Below are positions 36,079 to 47,834 of a stretch of 64,000 nt of DNA, piece by piece. Every line of letters begins with the position of its first letter. Within the stretch, counting starts at the first letter, position 1. The stretch is from Rachycentron canadum. Lineage: Eukaryota; Chordata; Actinopteri; Carangiformes; Rachycentridae. The notes under the pieces are model-generated. The model was given only the letters and a program-made list of their open reading frames with translations. It was not told the DNA's origin and did not search any database. The stretch lies in NCBI GenBank assembly GCA_038496675.1, contig CM076651.1:5470790-5534789 (forward strand), written 5' to 3'. The position numbers and the translations under genes are program-made.

Positions 36079-39000
36079 CCAAGAGTCCCAGTGTGCTGTG
36101 ACCTTGATCCACCGCAAGAGAGATGTTTTGATTGGCCAAGTGAGATCAGTGATGGCCTCCAAAACACCCTTGATGCTAAGGGAGAGAGTTGTCAAGAGCA
36201 CAGAGGTATGTTTTATTTATAGTCTTATATATAGTATTCACAGTGAAGGAGAACACCAATGGCTATGACAAGCTCCCAGTTGATGTCCTCTCTCTTCAAA
36301 GTCATCACTAAAACTGAAGGGCTGGTAAGAACGCGCACCAAAGTGGGGAGATGAGCATTTTTCCACTTCAGTGCTGGTTAAATAGAAATGACTAACTCCT
36401 AGTACACACCATCATGTAATGGCTATTTCCTGCATATTTTATGTACCTTAAAATTCACCGATACATGCCATTCACCAGGACCTGTCCAATCAGTAAAGCA
36501 AATGTGCATTTCACAAAGCGCACTTTTTCCTGGAAATAACCACTTACATGTAGTTATGTCAGTTTTAATGTGAATGTTTGTGCCTTATCTTGGTATTTGA
36601 GGATTGACAGAGATTAACAGCTGCCCTTCCTGCTGTTCTATGGCTTTCTATCAGATGCCCTAAGTAGCAGACATCCAGAGGCACCAATTAACCTTCTGGC
36701 AGGAATCACTCCAAGATACCCGCATGTCTAACTCTGCATCTCACACCATTTGTGACTGCGCTCTGCCAGCTCTTGGTCGACCACGGTAATGCTGCCATGC
36801 CAAGCTGCAGTACTTTTTAATACAAGATCCGGCTCAAGGACAATGTCAACAAACAAAACCTACAACGGATCATTACATAAATGACAAACAAGTTTGTCAC
36901 TGATAAAAAAAGTGATGTTTAAAGTATAGGAACTTGTGTGTCACCGTGTAAAAAAAGGAAAAGCGAAGTGCAGTGATTACTTGCTCATTCTTCTCACTTT
37001 AAAAAAAAAACAAAACAAAAAAAAAAGGAAATGCCTGCTTTGAAAATGTTGTGTCAGAGTCCACACAAGGCAACTCCCAGCCTAACTAGCTGTTACAAAA
37101 CAAGAGGCTGGCATGCCTTGCCTGAGATTTAGCATGTCATAAACTGCTGTAAAGCTTCCAATCTGTGTCACTACAAATTTATATCTTCAGACAGAGATAT
37201 GCAAAGGTCAAAAAACCTGAGGTGTCCATCATAAATCAGGCAGTTGAAGTGTTTATAACCTTTATCCGTTAGAACAGACTCTTGGCATAGCAAGGCCTGG
37301 ATTTACAGAAGCAGCAGCCTGTTTCTGAGCCAAAAGGCTATTTTCTTTCACAACATCTAGGAGAAACCAGCTAAATGCATAGGAAATAGTACATTACATT
37401 TACTGCTACATTCATTTGCAGCATGCAGCTCAACTGGTTTCGTGTTAAAGGCTTACATGGCAACACATTTACAACTCAACTTTAAGCAACATCTTCATAC
37501 AGCACAATACTCCCTCCTGTGCGTAAGTGAGTCTATTCAAAATGCGTCAATCATTTTAGAGATGTGTGTGCCAGCTGTGAAAGGGCGCTCTGTTTCCAAT
37601 ATCAACACGCCAGTAGAAACTTTTGTAATGGTGAGAACATCAACATTTATCCCCTGGAAGGTCAACATTTCCTTCATTAATCTGACAAGCCACAGAGAGT
37701 TAGCGGCCTGAAGAGCTTAGCTAATGGACAGCTGCAATACCCAGCGCAGGACTTTGTGAGTATCCGAGGTAACACTATCTTCAGAGAAGATTGGGTAATT
37801 CATAGGTGCCAGTGACAGGTCTGCATGTCTGTGCCACTTTCCCCAGTGCTCTCTGGTTGTCTCAAGCTACAGTTTTTGCTGCTCGCAAATCAATATCTCT
37901 TTTTACTTCTCATTGATTGCCTAGCGGTGGGACCAACCTAAGCAGGACTGTTATGACATTTCTAGATTTCCCCCTGTCCTTGGAACAATCAATTACACGC
38001 GCATGGCAATCAAAACCTCTTTGCAAAATGAACCTGCTCCATGACATTTTCATCTCCCGGATTTATGCCGTGTAAAGAATAAAAAAAAAAAAAAGGAAAA
38101 GAAAAAAAAAGAAGAAGGAGGAGGTCTGCTGGAAAGGCAGAGCACACGCTAACAACGCAGGTCAGGATCACTGATAAAATCCCCAGGCTGGCTCATCTGC
38201 TTTCTCTGTTTTCACTCACATGTAAGCAATGTGCCGAGTTAATTGTCCCCGTGCATTTAACAACACTTAAGCAACTGTACTCATTTGCTGTTATAAATAG
38301 GTGTGAAATGTCAGTCAAAAAGTACTCGCGTACAAAACACAATTCTAAAGTTATGAAGGTCTTTTGTGACTGTAACGTCAGAAACAGGATGGTGCATTTT
38401 TATAAAAGTCACCATGATGTGAGCTATCATTAGAATGAGACACACATGCCACAAGGTTTAATATTTGACAGTGATATCTGACTAACTCAGTCAGCGGCAC
38501 ACGTCAAGATCAAACAGACACATTGTCAGACATCCTGATGATAGTCTTGATGACACATCTGAAGTTAATTCTGAACCGAATCACATGAGAAATGGTGAAG
38601 AGCTAATTCTGAGCCCCGGAGCCATCTGTAAAAGATCTGTAAACACCTCTCTCTTCATTGTTCCCTGTCAGGAAACAGTCTCCCCGAGCCCAAGGACACT
38701 GCAGAGTAAAGAGAGAACAATCACACTCAGTCTGCTCTCTTTGACAAAAAAAAAAAAATTTTGTCTGGAGGTTAATTGATATCACAGAATAAAATAGTTT
38801 TTGACTTGCTTTTTAAATAGGAATGTGTCATTAGTTCCCATCTGACCCATTATTTCAATTCAACACTTTGGTGTTAAATTACTCCAATCATGTCCTGAAA
38901 GGACTTCAAAACTATGCAGACACGCATGCAACTGAGTCCATATCCTGTTGTGTTTAGAAGGAAATGGTGATTAAGAGTGTTGTGGTGCACATTATGGTCA

Positions 39001-40169
39001 AGATAAAGAGAATAAAACTTAGATTAGATAATGAAAAGTGGGTTAAAAGCAGCCATGAAACCCCACAAAGTGGTTTTGCTGGATCTTTCTGAGGCTGCAA
39101 CTACAAAACCATGAGACGGAAACACTCATGTTAATTTTTGTATGCATGATGGAGATGTTACTTAAAGCGCATTACTTACTTCACTAAACACAAGCTATTC
39201 ATGCAGATAAATGCCTTGCTTTAATACACACTCAACTTTAATATTTAATAGTCTAATATAATCAAATAAAAACTCAGAGCTCAAAAAGAAAAAAAAAAAA
39301 CAGAGACATGTACGACTTGAGGACAGATTGTGAACACAGCAAATGGCACAATGTGCTCAGATGGACCCAGAGCCAGATTAATATGATAGGATCGCAAATA
39401 TGACACCATATCCTGCCATCTGGCTGTTCATTTGGGCAAAAATGATCACAATAATTATGGCAATTAATCAAAAATGTTTTCACAACCAACATTCTGTTAA
39501 CTAAAAATACAGAGAACTCTGCAATTCACAATCAACACATGCATAAACACAAAAATATCCAAAGACAGCCACTCTGAGCATGTTCGGTTTGGGTTATAAG
39601 GCTGTTTTTTTTTTTTTTGTTTTTTTTTTTTTGATTTAATGATACAAACATGGGGATTTCTAAAAGTCTGTCTTTGTATGTTGGATGGGGGCTAATCATG
39701 ATATTTACTGAGCCACATCAGATTGCCCTGATTAGCTCCAGGAGCCCCCTTCCCTCCATGATGTCACGGAGCAGAGCTGCTCCTTTTGATGCCTACTAGA
39801 AGCTTCTGCTCCGAGACGCATCAGTCGGCCCGCTGCCTAATTGGAAGTGAGCGGTGGGAGAGCATTGCAATCTGCACTCCAGCACCTAAGTCATCACTTT
39901 AAACGTGCCACAGCCGCCGCATCACATGCAGTTGCCTGGTGTTGCATCTCACCAAAGGGTCTCCTATCAGCACCGGCAGGGACAATTATACACACACAAC
40001 ACTCCCACCCTGTCTCACAGGGCTTCACCAAGCCAGCATCACACAGCCAGGTGGATGTTTGCTATCTGTATATAATGTACAAAGATATACACAGAGGCAA
40101 CTAAAACAATTGTTAAAGGCTTTATGCTGATGCAGACACATTTTATTTGTCCAGGTTTTGAGTCTCACA
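36076..40169. other. Intron 1 sequence, mostly unique
   Basis: No exon or RNA recognised. It has an A-rich/GAA-rich stretch at 38076-38125 and interrupted poly(T) at 39607-39633. The segment at about 39700-39950 is more G/C-rich, free of repeats and a possible regulatory element by texture only. Confidence 0.4.
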
Positions 40170-40558
40170 TTTACATTTACTTAAATACTGTGGAACATTA
40201 TAGACTACTACTTTAGTATTTCCATTTGATGTTTTTTTATACTTTAACTCTACAACTTCCCAGATGAAAATCTTGCAACTGCAGCTATAAGTTACTTTTT
40301 ACATTAAAACATTTGATCAGTTTGTAAAATATGATGCACTGATATAGATTAAAATCTAATTTACATGTTAATGCATCAATAATAATATTGTAATGATAAA
40401 TAATAACATTGACAGTAACCAGAACTTTGACTTTGATACTTTAAATTGCTGATATGTTTTCTGTACTTTTACAAAGTAAAGTTTTTAATATAGGAATTTT
40501 ACTTTGATCAAGTATTTTTAATGTCATGTTGATACTTTTACTTCAGTAAATAATCTGA
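40170..40558 (+). repeat. Dispersed repeat family U ('TACTTTTACTT' type)
   Basis: It starts with CATTTACTTAAATACTGTGG and ends with ACTTTTACTTCAGTAAATAA, with AAAATATGATGCACTGATAT and TTACATGTTAATGCATCAAT in between. I recognise this arrangement as a very common percomorph repeat. It is non-coding, and the class is uncertain to me. Confidence 0.6.
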
Positions 40559-40974
40559 AATCTCAAAGAGAGAGAGAGGCAAAAAAAAAAATCCATAACT
40601 GTCTGCCTGGCCAGATGCCACCAAAGGTAAGTGAGAAAATATGTTGTTTTTTATTTTAGGTGAAGCAACCCTTTAAATTACCGGCTGCTGAATAAGCTGT
40701 AATGGGCTGTTTTGTATAAACAGTAAAAAAAAATATACTGCACACACTGTGATTGCCTTCTATTCGTCCTCTTCTGCTAACAAGCAAAGGTAAATATAAA
40801 CAATTTGGCGAATGTGTGGGGTAACGTTACAACTGAAGAGGCTTAAAAGCCTCAGTGTATATTTGTCAGATTATAGATGATCTTTTCTGCCCTGACTGAT
40901 ACAAAGTTCCAGTTGGTGGAGCAGAAGCAGGGCAGCTTCAGCTCCAGTGTATTTTCCACTTGCAGGAGGGTAAT
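40559..40974. other. Intron 1 sequence
   Basis: A/T-rich unique sequence. Nothing recognised. Confidence 0.4.
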
Positions 40975-40975
40975 A

Positions 40976-41021
<46 letters not shown>

Positions 41022-41068
41022 TGTGTGTGTGTGTGTGCGTGTGCGTGTGTGTGTGTGTGTGCGTGTGA
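40975..41068. repeat. (GT)n microsatellite, interrupted by GC steps
   Basis: Long GT repeat with GC and CT interruptions, ending just before a G-rich stretch (AGGGGGGGCG). Confidence 0.97.
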
Positions 41069-41891
41069 GCAGGGGGGGCGCAGCCTCGTGCCGCTCTGTC
41101 ACTTGGTTTCTGAAGAGCCCATGACACGGCTCTCCAGGAGCGACATGATGAGGTCTGATGGTTCCTTTCTGCAGAATAGCAGTTTACCCCTCATTCACCC
41201 TTATCAGAGAGGGAACCCATCATCTTACAGTACGCCACTCAAACCGCTTCGCATATTGGAGCTGACCAGTCGAGCAAACAGGGCGGTACTAATAAAAGAC
41301 CATCTTGCTTCGGTTCAAATTTCCCTGATTGAATGTCAGTCAGGAATGTTTGCGTGGCAGCGGGGAGGAAAGTGGGCCATCGTTTAAAGGACCACTGCCT
41401 TGCACACATAAGGCCTTTGTTCTAGTTTTATGAGATACTGAGTGAAAGGTATGATGGCCTACACTCCAACGTACCTAACGTGCTGTTTGTTTTTCAAGCC
41501 CACTAGCCCGACTAAATAAAGAGCCTTTCCATTCCAGATCAGTCATTGTCTTCTGTTTTGTAATCGTCATATGATTCTGTTTTATTTTGCATCCGAGGAG
41601 CAATATCCAGGATTTAATTGTCTTTAATATTAAATTGGTCTTTTATTTCCTTGTGATCTCATGTGTGATTTCATGATATAATATTCTAGTATCAAAAACA
41701 GCAGCCTCATTCTTCCCTCCATGGACTGTATTACATCTAGTGCTCCCCTGAGATCAGTAGTTGTGTATATGGTACATACAGTCCCCGCATCATAAACTTT
41801 GCATGAACCCTAAACACTGGCCCTCCCAAACAACAGCAGCCCTCCATCAAGGTTAGGCCTTCATGAATCTGATAGTGCAGCTGGAAGAGTC

Positions 41892-41894
<3 letters not shown>
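41069..41894. other. Intron 1 unique block
   Basis: Mixed-composition sequence at 41080-41400 with low simple-repeat content. It is a candidate regulatory element by texture. No exon recognised. Confidence 0.3.

Positions 41895-41958
<64 letters not shown>
41895..41958. repeat. (GT)n microsatellite
   Basis: Near-perfect GT repeat over about 64 bases. Confidence 0.98.
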
Positions 41959-41960
<2 letters not shown>

Positions 41961-41969
41961 TAAAACAAT

Positions 41970-42680
41970 CTGCATTTCACTAACTCTTCCCGCTCGCCCT
42001 GTCCCTGTATGGATCTTTCATTAGATTCTGGATGGGTTCCAGCCAAAGCTTTCCTTGTACAAGCAGTTTTATGCAGTTTTCAGCAAAGGGAGGCATTTTT
42101 TTTACATTCCAAGTTCATTAATAGTAGATTGCCACTTTTTCCCTTCATTAAATACAATGAGGCTACAGAGTGAATTTGCAGCTGAAGCGTGGTACTGTCA
42201 GCTTCTAGCGGGACCAAAGGCTGCTTCATGGCAAGCATAAAGGGAGAGAAGCGAGCCCGCCAAACCTGGAGCTCTGTGGGACAAGACGAGCAACAGTAAG
42301 AGAGGCAGAAATGCTTCAAAACAGCCCGCTCCCTCCTATTCAGATTCATTTTAATGGCAAATTTGTTGTCAAGTGTCCTCCACAAAATGATTAGGGCCCG
42401 CTGCTTTCTGAAAAGTGCAAACTTCTGGATTTGCCTGGTGCGCACTGTCACTTTGACAGCCCATTCTAAGAACAATGGCTGCCCAAATAGTGAAATGTGT
42501 TGGCACCCAATAGTTGAAAGTTTCCCCTTGAAACAGGCTTTCTGCTGTTTGTGGGTATTCTGCTGTGTTGATATCTAGATGTTGATTAGAATGAAAAAAG
42601 AAGCCAGTGAATTGGGCTCCCCAGAGCAGGCACATCAACCATTGTAAGAGATTGACAGTCGCTCCATTGAGCCAATTATT
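41970..42680. other. Intronic unique block, candidate conserved non-coding sequence
   Basis: About 700 bases free of simple and dispersed repeats, with balanced composition and AT-rich core sites (CATTTTAATGGCAAATTTG, TTCATTAATAG). Open frames of 131 and 89 codons here carry no domains. In tshz2 intron 1 such blocks are often enhancers (inference). Confidence 0.35.
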
Positions 42681-43723
42681 TCTCTTCGTAAGACCTGTTT
42701 CAATAAAAACTGGTTAAAGACTACAGTCATTGTGTGAGTGTCTGAATTAAACTACTGGTAGAATTTACAGAAAACCAACAGTATTTAATGGCAGGACTGC
42801 CCACTTAGTGCTGCTTTTACTACATGTAATAATTACAGACATAATATTGTTTCCATTAACAGCTGAATACAGTCTCAGAGCGAATGCATTAAAAAAAACA
42901 GTCTACTCCAGGTACATGGGTTATTATTACGTGCTCACGTTTTGCCAAATTATCCTCAAGTCACCTACAATAAAAAAAGCATAATAAAACCAGATGCAGT
43001 GCCCTGTATGTGTGGGATATATGTTTGTTAATACCACGCTGCAAACATATCAAATCTGTTCAAATATTGCCACTGGAAAAGTCAGTGCAACAAAAATATT
43101 TTCTTTGTGCTATATCCTCATTTAGCCCACGAGTCAGCGGCGTGACATTTCTAAGGTGTTCAGCTGTAATGGAGGAGGAGTAGGTGCTGACTCGCGAGAC
43201 GAGCATGCAACCGTTTTATTCATTGCATGGGAGAAAGTGGTTAATTTATTGAAAAGAAGGTAGGCGGACGAAGCAGCAGAACGGAACTGATACCCTGCGT
43301 GGCTGTAGGTTGCGCACCGAGGGGGAGGAGAGAGAGGTGGAAGCAGGGAGGAGGAGGAAGAGGGAAGGAGGGAGGAGGGGGACTTAGAAAAAAAAAAAGG
43401 AGGTTGAGGGAGGTGGAGACCAGAGCGACAGAGGAACGGTTAATGGAAATGAGTGACAGGCTTTCAGAATGATTTACAACGGGTGGCGCTGCGGCAGAGC
43501 CAGCGCTTGATGGATGATCCTGAAAGACGGAGACGAACCATAAATCATGTCTTTGAATCATTGACAGAGATAAAGGAGGGGGAGAAAAAGCAATGGCATT
43601 GACGTTCATTCTTCCAATAATGTACATTGACGAGTTACACTACGGAGCCTTAATTAAAAAGTGAACACGGGTCTTCTCCTTCTCTCAACTCACCCCCCCA
43701 CCCCCCACCCTCCTTTATCCCTC
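42681..43723. other. Intron 1 sequence up to the assembly gap, with a G/A-rich tract and a candidate regulatory block
   Basis: 43318-43440 is strongly purine-rich (GGGAGGAGG units, A11). It is followed at 43440-43660 by balanced unique sequence (GAAATGAGTGACAGGCTTTC, TTACAACGGGTGGCGCTGCG, ATAAATCATGTCTTTGAATC) that looks like a conserved element. The plus strand becomes C-rich at 43690-43710, directly before the gap. Confidence 0.35.
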
Positions 43724-44111
43724 NNNNNNNNNNNNNNNNNNNNNNNNNNNNNNNNNNNNNNNNNNNNNNNNNNNNNNNNNNNNNNNNNNNNNNNNNNNNN
43801 NNNNNNNNNNNNNNNNNNNNNNNNNNNNNNNNNNNNNNNNNNNNNNNNNNNNNNNNNNNNNNNNNNNNNNNNNNNNNNNNNNNNNNNNNNNNNNNNNNNN
43901 NNNNNNNNNNNNNNNNNNNNNNNNNNNNNNNNNNNNNNNNNNNNNNNNNNNNNNNNNNNNNNNNNNNNNNNNNNNNNNNNNNNNNNNNNNNNNNNNNNNN
44001 NNNNNNNNNNNNNNNNNNNNNNNNNNNNNNNNNNNNNNNNNNNNNNNNNNNNNNNNNNNNNNNNNNNNNNNNNNNNNNNNNNNNNNNNNNNNNNNNNNNN
44101 NNNNNNNNNNN
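43724..44111. other. Assembly gap (388 N)
   Basis: 388 unknown bases. The 13 bases before the gap (43711-43723) and the 13 after it (44112-44124) are identical, TCCTTTATCCCTC, and both sides are C-rich low-complexity sequence. The stated gap size may not be real. Confidence 0.99.
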
Positions 44112-45484
44112 TCCTTTATCCCTCCTCCCACCCCACCACCACCCACCCACCCCCGCCGGCTACGCTCCCTTCTTCTCTATTGCGATATCAATGGTAATTA
44201 AAGATGCAGCATCCCCAGCCCCTGTCCCACAGCCACTTCCTCCAGCTTCCCACAGCAGCCAGATTAGATAAGTACTCTGCTAAAAGATAATGTCACCCCT
44301 CAACAATATCAATGTGGGCCCGGCCAGTTTTGTTTCTACATCTGTAAACACAAGCTGAGATGAGTGGGGAGACGAGGCGGGGGGGGGGGGGGGGCATTTG
44401 TTTCTTTTAAGGCAGAAACAAACAGAAATCCTGGGGTTAAGCTCTCATGAATACACATGACAGAAACTAAACACTGATAGTCTTCAGTTACATACGTCGT
44501 CATGTTGGTTTTAACCTGCAACACAGCATTTATAATATTGGATTTTATTATTTTTCCAAGTGCCACTGAGTCTATACTCCAAACATCCCGCCTCTTAAAA
44601 ATTGTGTTGTTCTGTCTTGAGTGCAGATGGCACTTTGATAAACAGGAGGAAGCCCTGTAGGAGCAGAGAGCCCTGAATGAGTGGCATTCCACATCAGCTG
44701 AGCTCCCTTAAAGTGCACACAATAGAGCAATGAGGTGAAAGTAATCCTAAACATCTGTCTTATATGTCCTACACGCACAGGCTGTTTGTTCAAGTTCTAG
44801 GAAAGACATTAGCAAGTGGGGAGAGAGACGGAGAGAGAGAAGAGAGAGGAGGATATATCAATTCATGCACTAGTTCTCCAAAGGGATTAAGCAGGGCCTC
44901 TGTTGTCTGTCCTCTTGCTGCTCTGGCAAACAAAATGGAGAAGCTGCCCTACTAATGCAAATACCCTCTTTCATGACATACTGTAGCAAGCATGTTTAGA
45001 TGAATACTTAAAACTACAATATATCACCGTGATTGTTTTTAATTATTTAAACTCTAGATTTTTTTATAGCTTTGATTATGGGGCTTCTGCAGAAACCACA
45101 GCACAATGTAAAGCTGCTAGTAATAAAACTATTCTTTGTGTTTCATGGCGGGAGGCAGCTTTTTCTTCGAGGCCTCGCGGAAGCCTGTTCTGCCCCGTGT
45201 GAGAAAGGACAAGTGATGAGAATATCGCAGGCCCGGTGCACTGTCCTGTTTGACGGCTGTGTGGGGAGGCTGGGGGGCAGCCGGTCAGCCTGCTGCATAT
45301 GGGGATATTCACCGACAAAAAAAAAAAAGACACACAAAGCTGTCGCTCTGTCTCACTCTCCATCCCTGTCCTGCTGTGAGAAGACATTTTGGCAAGCTAA
45401 AATGGAAAGGAATACACAATGGTCATCTAGCGCTGAAAAGCTGTAGCAATAATATTGGTCAGGCAAAAGGCTGCCCTGCCCAAT
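44112..45484. other. Intron 1 sequence right of the gap
   Basis: A C-rich start, a G16 run at 44379-44394, and moderately G/C-rich sequence at 45140-45300. No exon recognised. Overlapping open frames of 103-124 codons at 45072-45603 have no domain and partly run through simple repeats. Confidence 0.4.
44379..44394. repeat. Poly(G) tract
   Basis: About 16 uninterrupted G residues after GAGGC, prone to sequencing error and G-quadruplex formation. Confidence 0.9.
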
Positions 45485-45510
45485 GTGTGTGTGTGTGTGT
45501 GTGTGTGTGC
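45485..45510. repeat. (GT)n microsatellite
   Basis: 13 GT units. Confidence 0.95.
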
Positions 45511-47176
45511 ATGTTTATGAAAGATTCATGCTCCAACACAACACAAAAGCTCATACTCGCAGGCTTTGCACGATTCGAGAATCATTTTCACTTGAAGGCT
45601 TGAAGTTGTTCATATCATGTTTGATCGCATCCTCGCATCAAAACACAGTTTGATGGACAAGGGAAATAATTACTTGTCATTCATGTGTCTGTGGTTCCTC
45701 TTCTCTCCTCTTTTGTTGCTGTTAAACATGTTCCTCTGTTAAACACTTTTTCCCCTCGCCAAACTCCAAAAAACGCTCCAAGTCAACTTTCAAGTCGAAC
45801 TCTTAAAGTGAAAACGAAAACCATTTCCTTGAATTCACAAAAAGAGGAATAGGAATCTGTGAGGCTCATGTTTCTGACAGCTGACTGTTCAGCTGAATGA
45901 ATCAAAGGGTTTGAGCGTAATGAACTTCTTGGAGTCTCTGTCATTAGCGGCGATAGCTCTCGTTGATCTTAAATGGTCTTAAAAGATGATCCATACAGTA
46001 ATGAAGCCAGCTCTGCCTCTGGCCTGGAGCCCATAAGAGGACATAATCAAAGTCACGGGGGATACGCCAGAGCTACTGTTACCAAACAACATCCCTCCAC
46101 TTCCCTGTTGTCTGCTGTTTTTAAAATTAAAAACAAGAAAAATCTGTTTGTCGTTACACTGTAGTTTCCGAACCCTAAATATTCAAATTCATAGCATGTG
46201 TTTTCAAGGGGCCCTGTCAGCTGGGACCACAGAGCAGCAGGACGGCTTACAACCTACTGGGTTTTTGGAAAAGCAGCGTGTAGTGTCCAAGGCCCACCCT
46301 CCTCCTGACTCTTCTGCTGGGACCACCCTGCTCGCTGTGTTGCGCTACATGACAGGACGATGCTGCTCAGTCCTTGGACCCATCGCATTGTTTTTCTTGG
46401 ACCATGGTGAAAGCAAATAGCAGCTAAAGGGCCCCGGCGCTCGCAGTAAAAACCAAAAACCCGTGCAGTCATTCATCAAAGCCCGGACAACTTGCTACTC
46501 CCCCACCAACTACCAACCCCCCCAAGGCATGGCCATCCCCCCCTCCACACACACTCTGGGTTTTAACTAGGACTCCAAATAATTCCAGAAATGACAAATG
46601 ATACTTATATCTCTGGCCTGTGCCGAATCAATAAGCATGCAGAACAACTATCCATCTTGAGAGGTATCGACAGACGTGGCTCGACATCGGCAGAGAAGCA
46701 CTTGGTGGCTTTATTCAGGATTGGGACGGGAGGGACGGATGAAAACAGGAGAAACAGTGCGCTCACTTTTAAATTACAATAAACCACCCAACACTGGTAA
46801 CAATCAAAACCCCATTAGAGCAAATGCAGCATCCGGAGATATTTTTCTGATCACATCAGGTCCTCACAATGAGAAGGCCCACTGACCGTCTGTGAAAATA
46901 TGCACGACCCAGTGAACTGGGATGGGGGTTATTTTAACAGGAGCACCAGCACATGTTTACATGGCAGTTGTGTGCCGAGTATGAGCTGATGGGTGGCGAT
47001 ATGGCCCCTTCTCTGGTCCCCCCCGACTGGATCGGAGCAGCTGACAGATAGCACTTCAGAGCAGCTTTAGCTGCAGCTCCCCTTGAGGGGCTGTGATTGA
47101 TGACTCGCACTGCCACCTAGATCCATTTTCTCCTCCAATCTGACTCCTCACAGGTAGAGTGGAGTCCTGGCTCTCT

Positions 47177-47228
47177 CTTTCTCTCTGCCCCTCCCTCCCT
47201 CCCTATCTCTCTCTCTCTCTCTCTCTCA
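47177..47228. repeat. (CT)n-rich tract
   Basis: CTCTCT and CCCTCCCT units on the plus strand. Confidence 0.9.
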
Positions 47229-47811
47229 TCTCTGTTCAAATTCGAGTGGCTCATTTTTTGCAAAGGAGTTTACCAACAGAGCGACTTCAAAACACCTACT
47301 TTGAACAAATTAAAAACAGAATCATACAGAGGAAATAATTTGAACTAAATGCCTTGCAAAGCCATTTTGATCCTGAACATTAGAGATCAGAAAAGTAAAG
47401 AAGAGGAAGAAAAAAACAATGAGATGTTTCAAGGCATAATGTCATTAGCAGGGAAAATGTTAAGACCCAGGACCCCTGCAGGTCTGAAGGCATTTAAGAA
47501 CAGTTAACTTAGCCATCTGGTAGACAATTACACAGGAACAAACACACCGCCTCAGCAAATAAAGCCTGGCTCATCAATCACTAGAATGGCCAGAAGTTGG
47601 CCTGTTATTCCCTCTGATTTAATAACCCGATGAACTGCAGCGTTATCCACTGCGAGTCTTCAAGTCAACTGGAGAACAACCCAACATTTACCAACAGCAG
47701 AGAAGCTCAAAGTGTGAAGTACATGTCCTCGCAGATGCAATTATTTTTCTTTTTTTATTTATTTTGTATTTAATCAGTTGTTGATGTTATGAAATATTTT
47801 AGTGCTTAACC

Positions 47812-47834
47812 AAAAAAAAAAAAAAAAAAAAAAA
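47812..47834. repeat. Poly(A) tract
   Basis: About 23 uninterrupted A residues. No retroposon body recognised. Confidence 0.9.

Noticed and set aside
35903..36268. Four overlapping frames of 80-121 codons around the (CA)n array
   Set aside because: They are His-Thr and Cys-Val repeats created by the dinucleotide array.
40852..41387. Frames of 63-136 codons over the GT array at 41 kb
   Set aside because: Same artefact; the non-repeat portion has no recognisable domain.
42080..42475. 131-codon minus-strand frame in intron 1
   Set aside because: No domain; better explained as unique non-coding, possibly regulatory, sequence.
43650..44197. Open frames of 143-178 codons spanning the run of N
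   Set aside because: They exist only because N codons are read as open; the known flanks are low-complexity.
9482..47834. Poly(A) runs (9482, 22388, 47812) as tails of processed pseudogenes or retroposons
   Set aside because: The sequence before each run shows no gene-like or LINE/SINE-like body and no clear target-site duplication.
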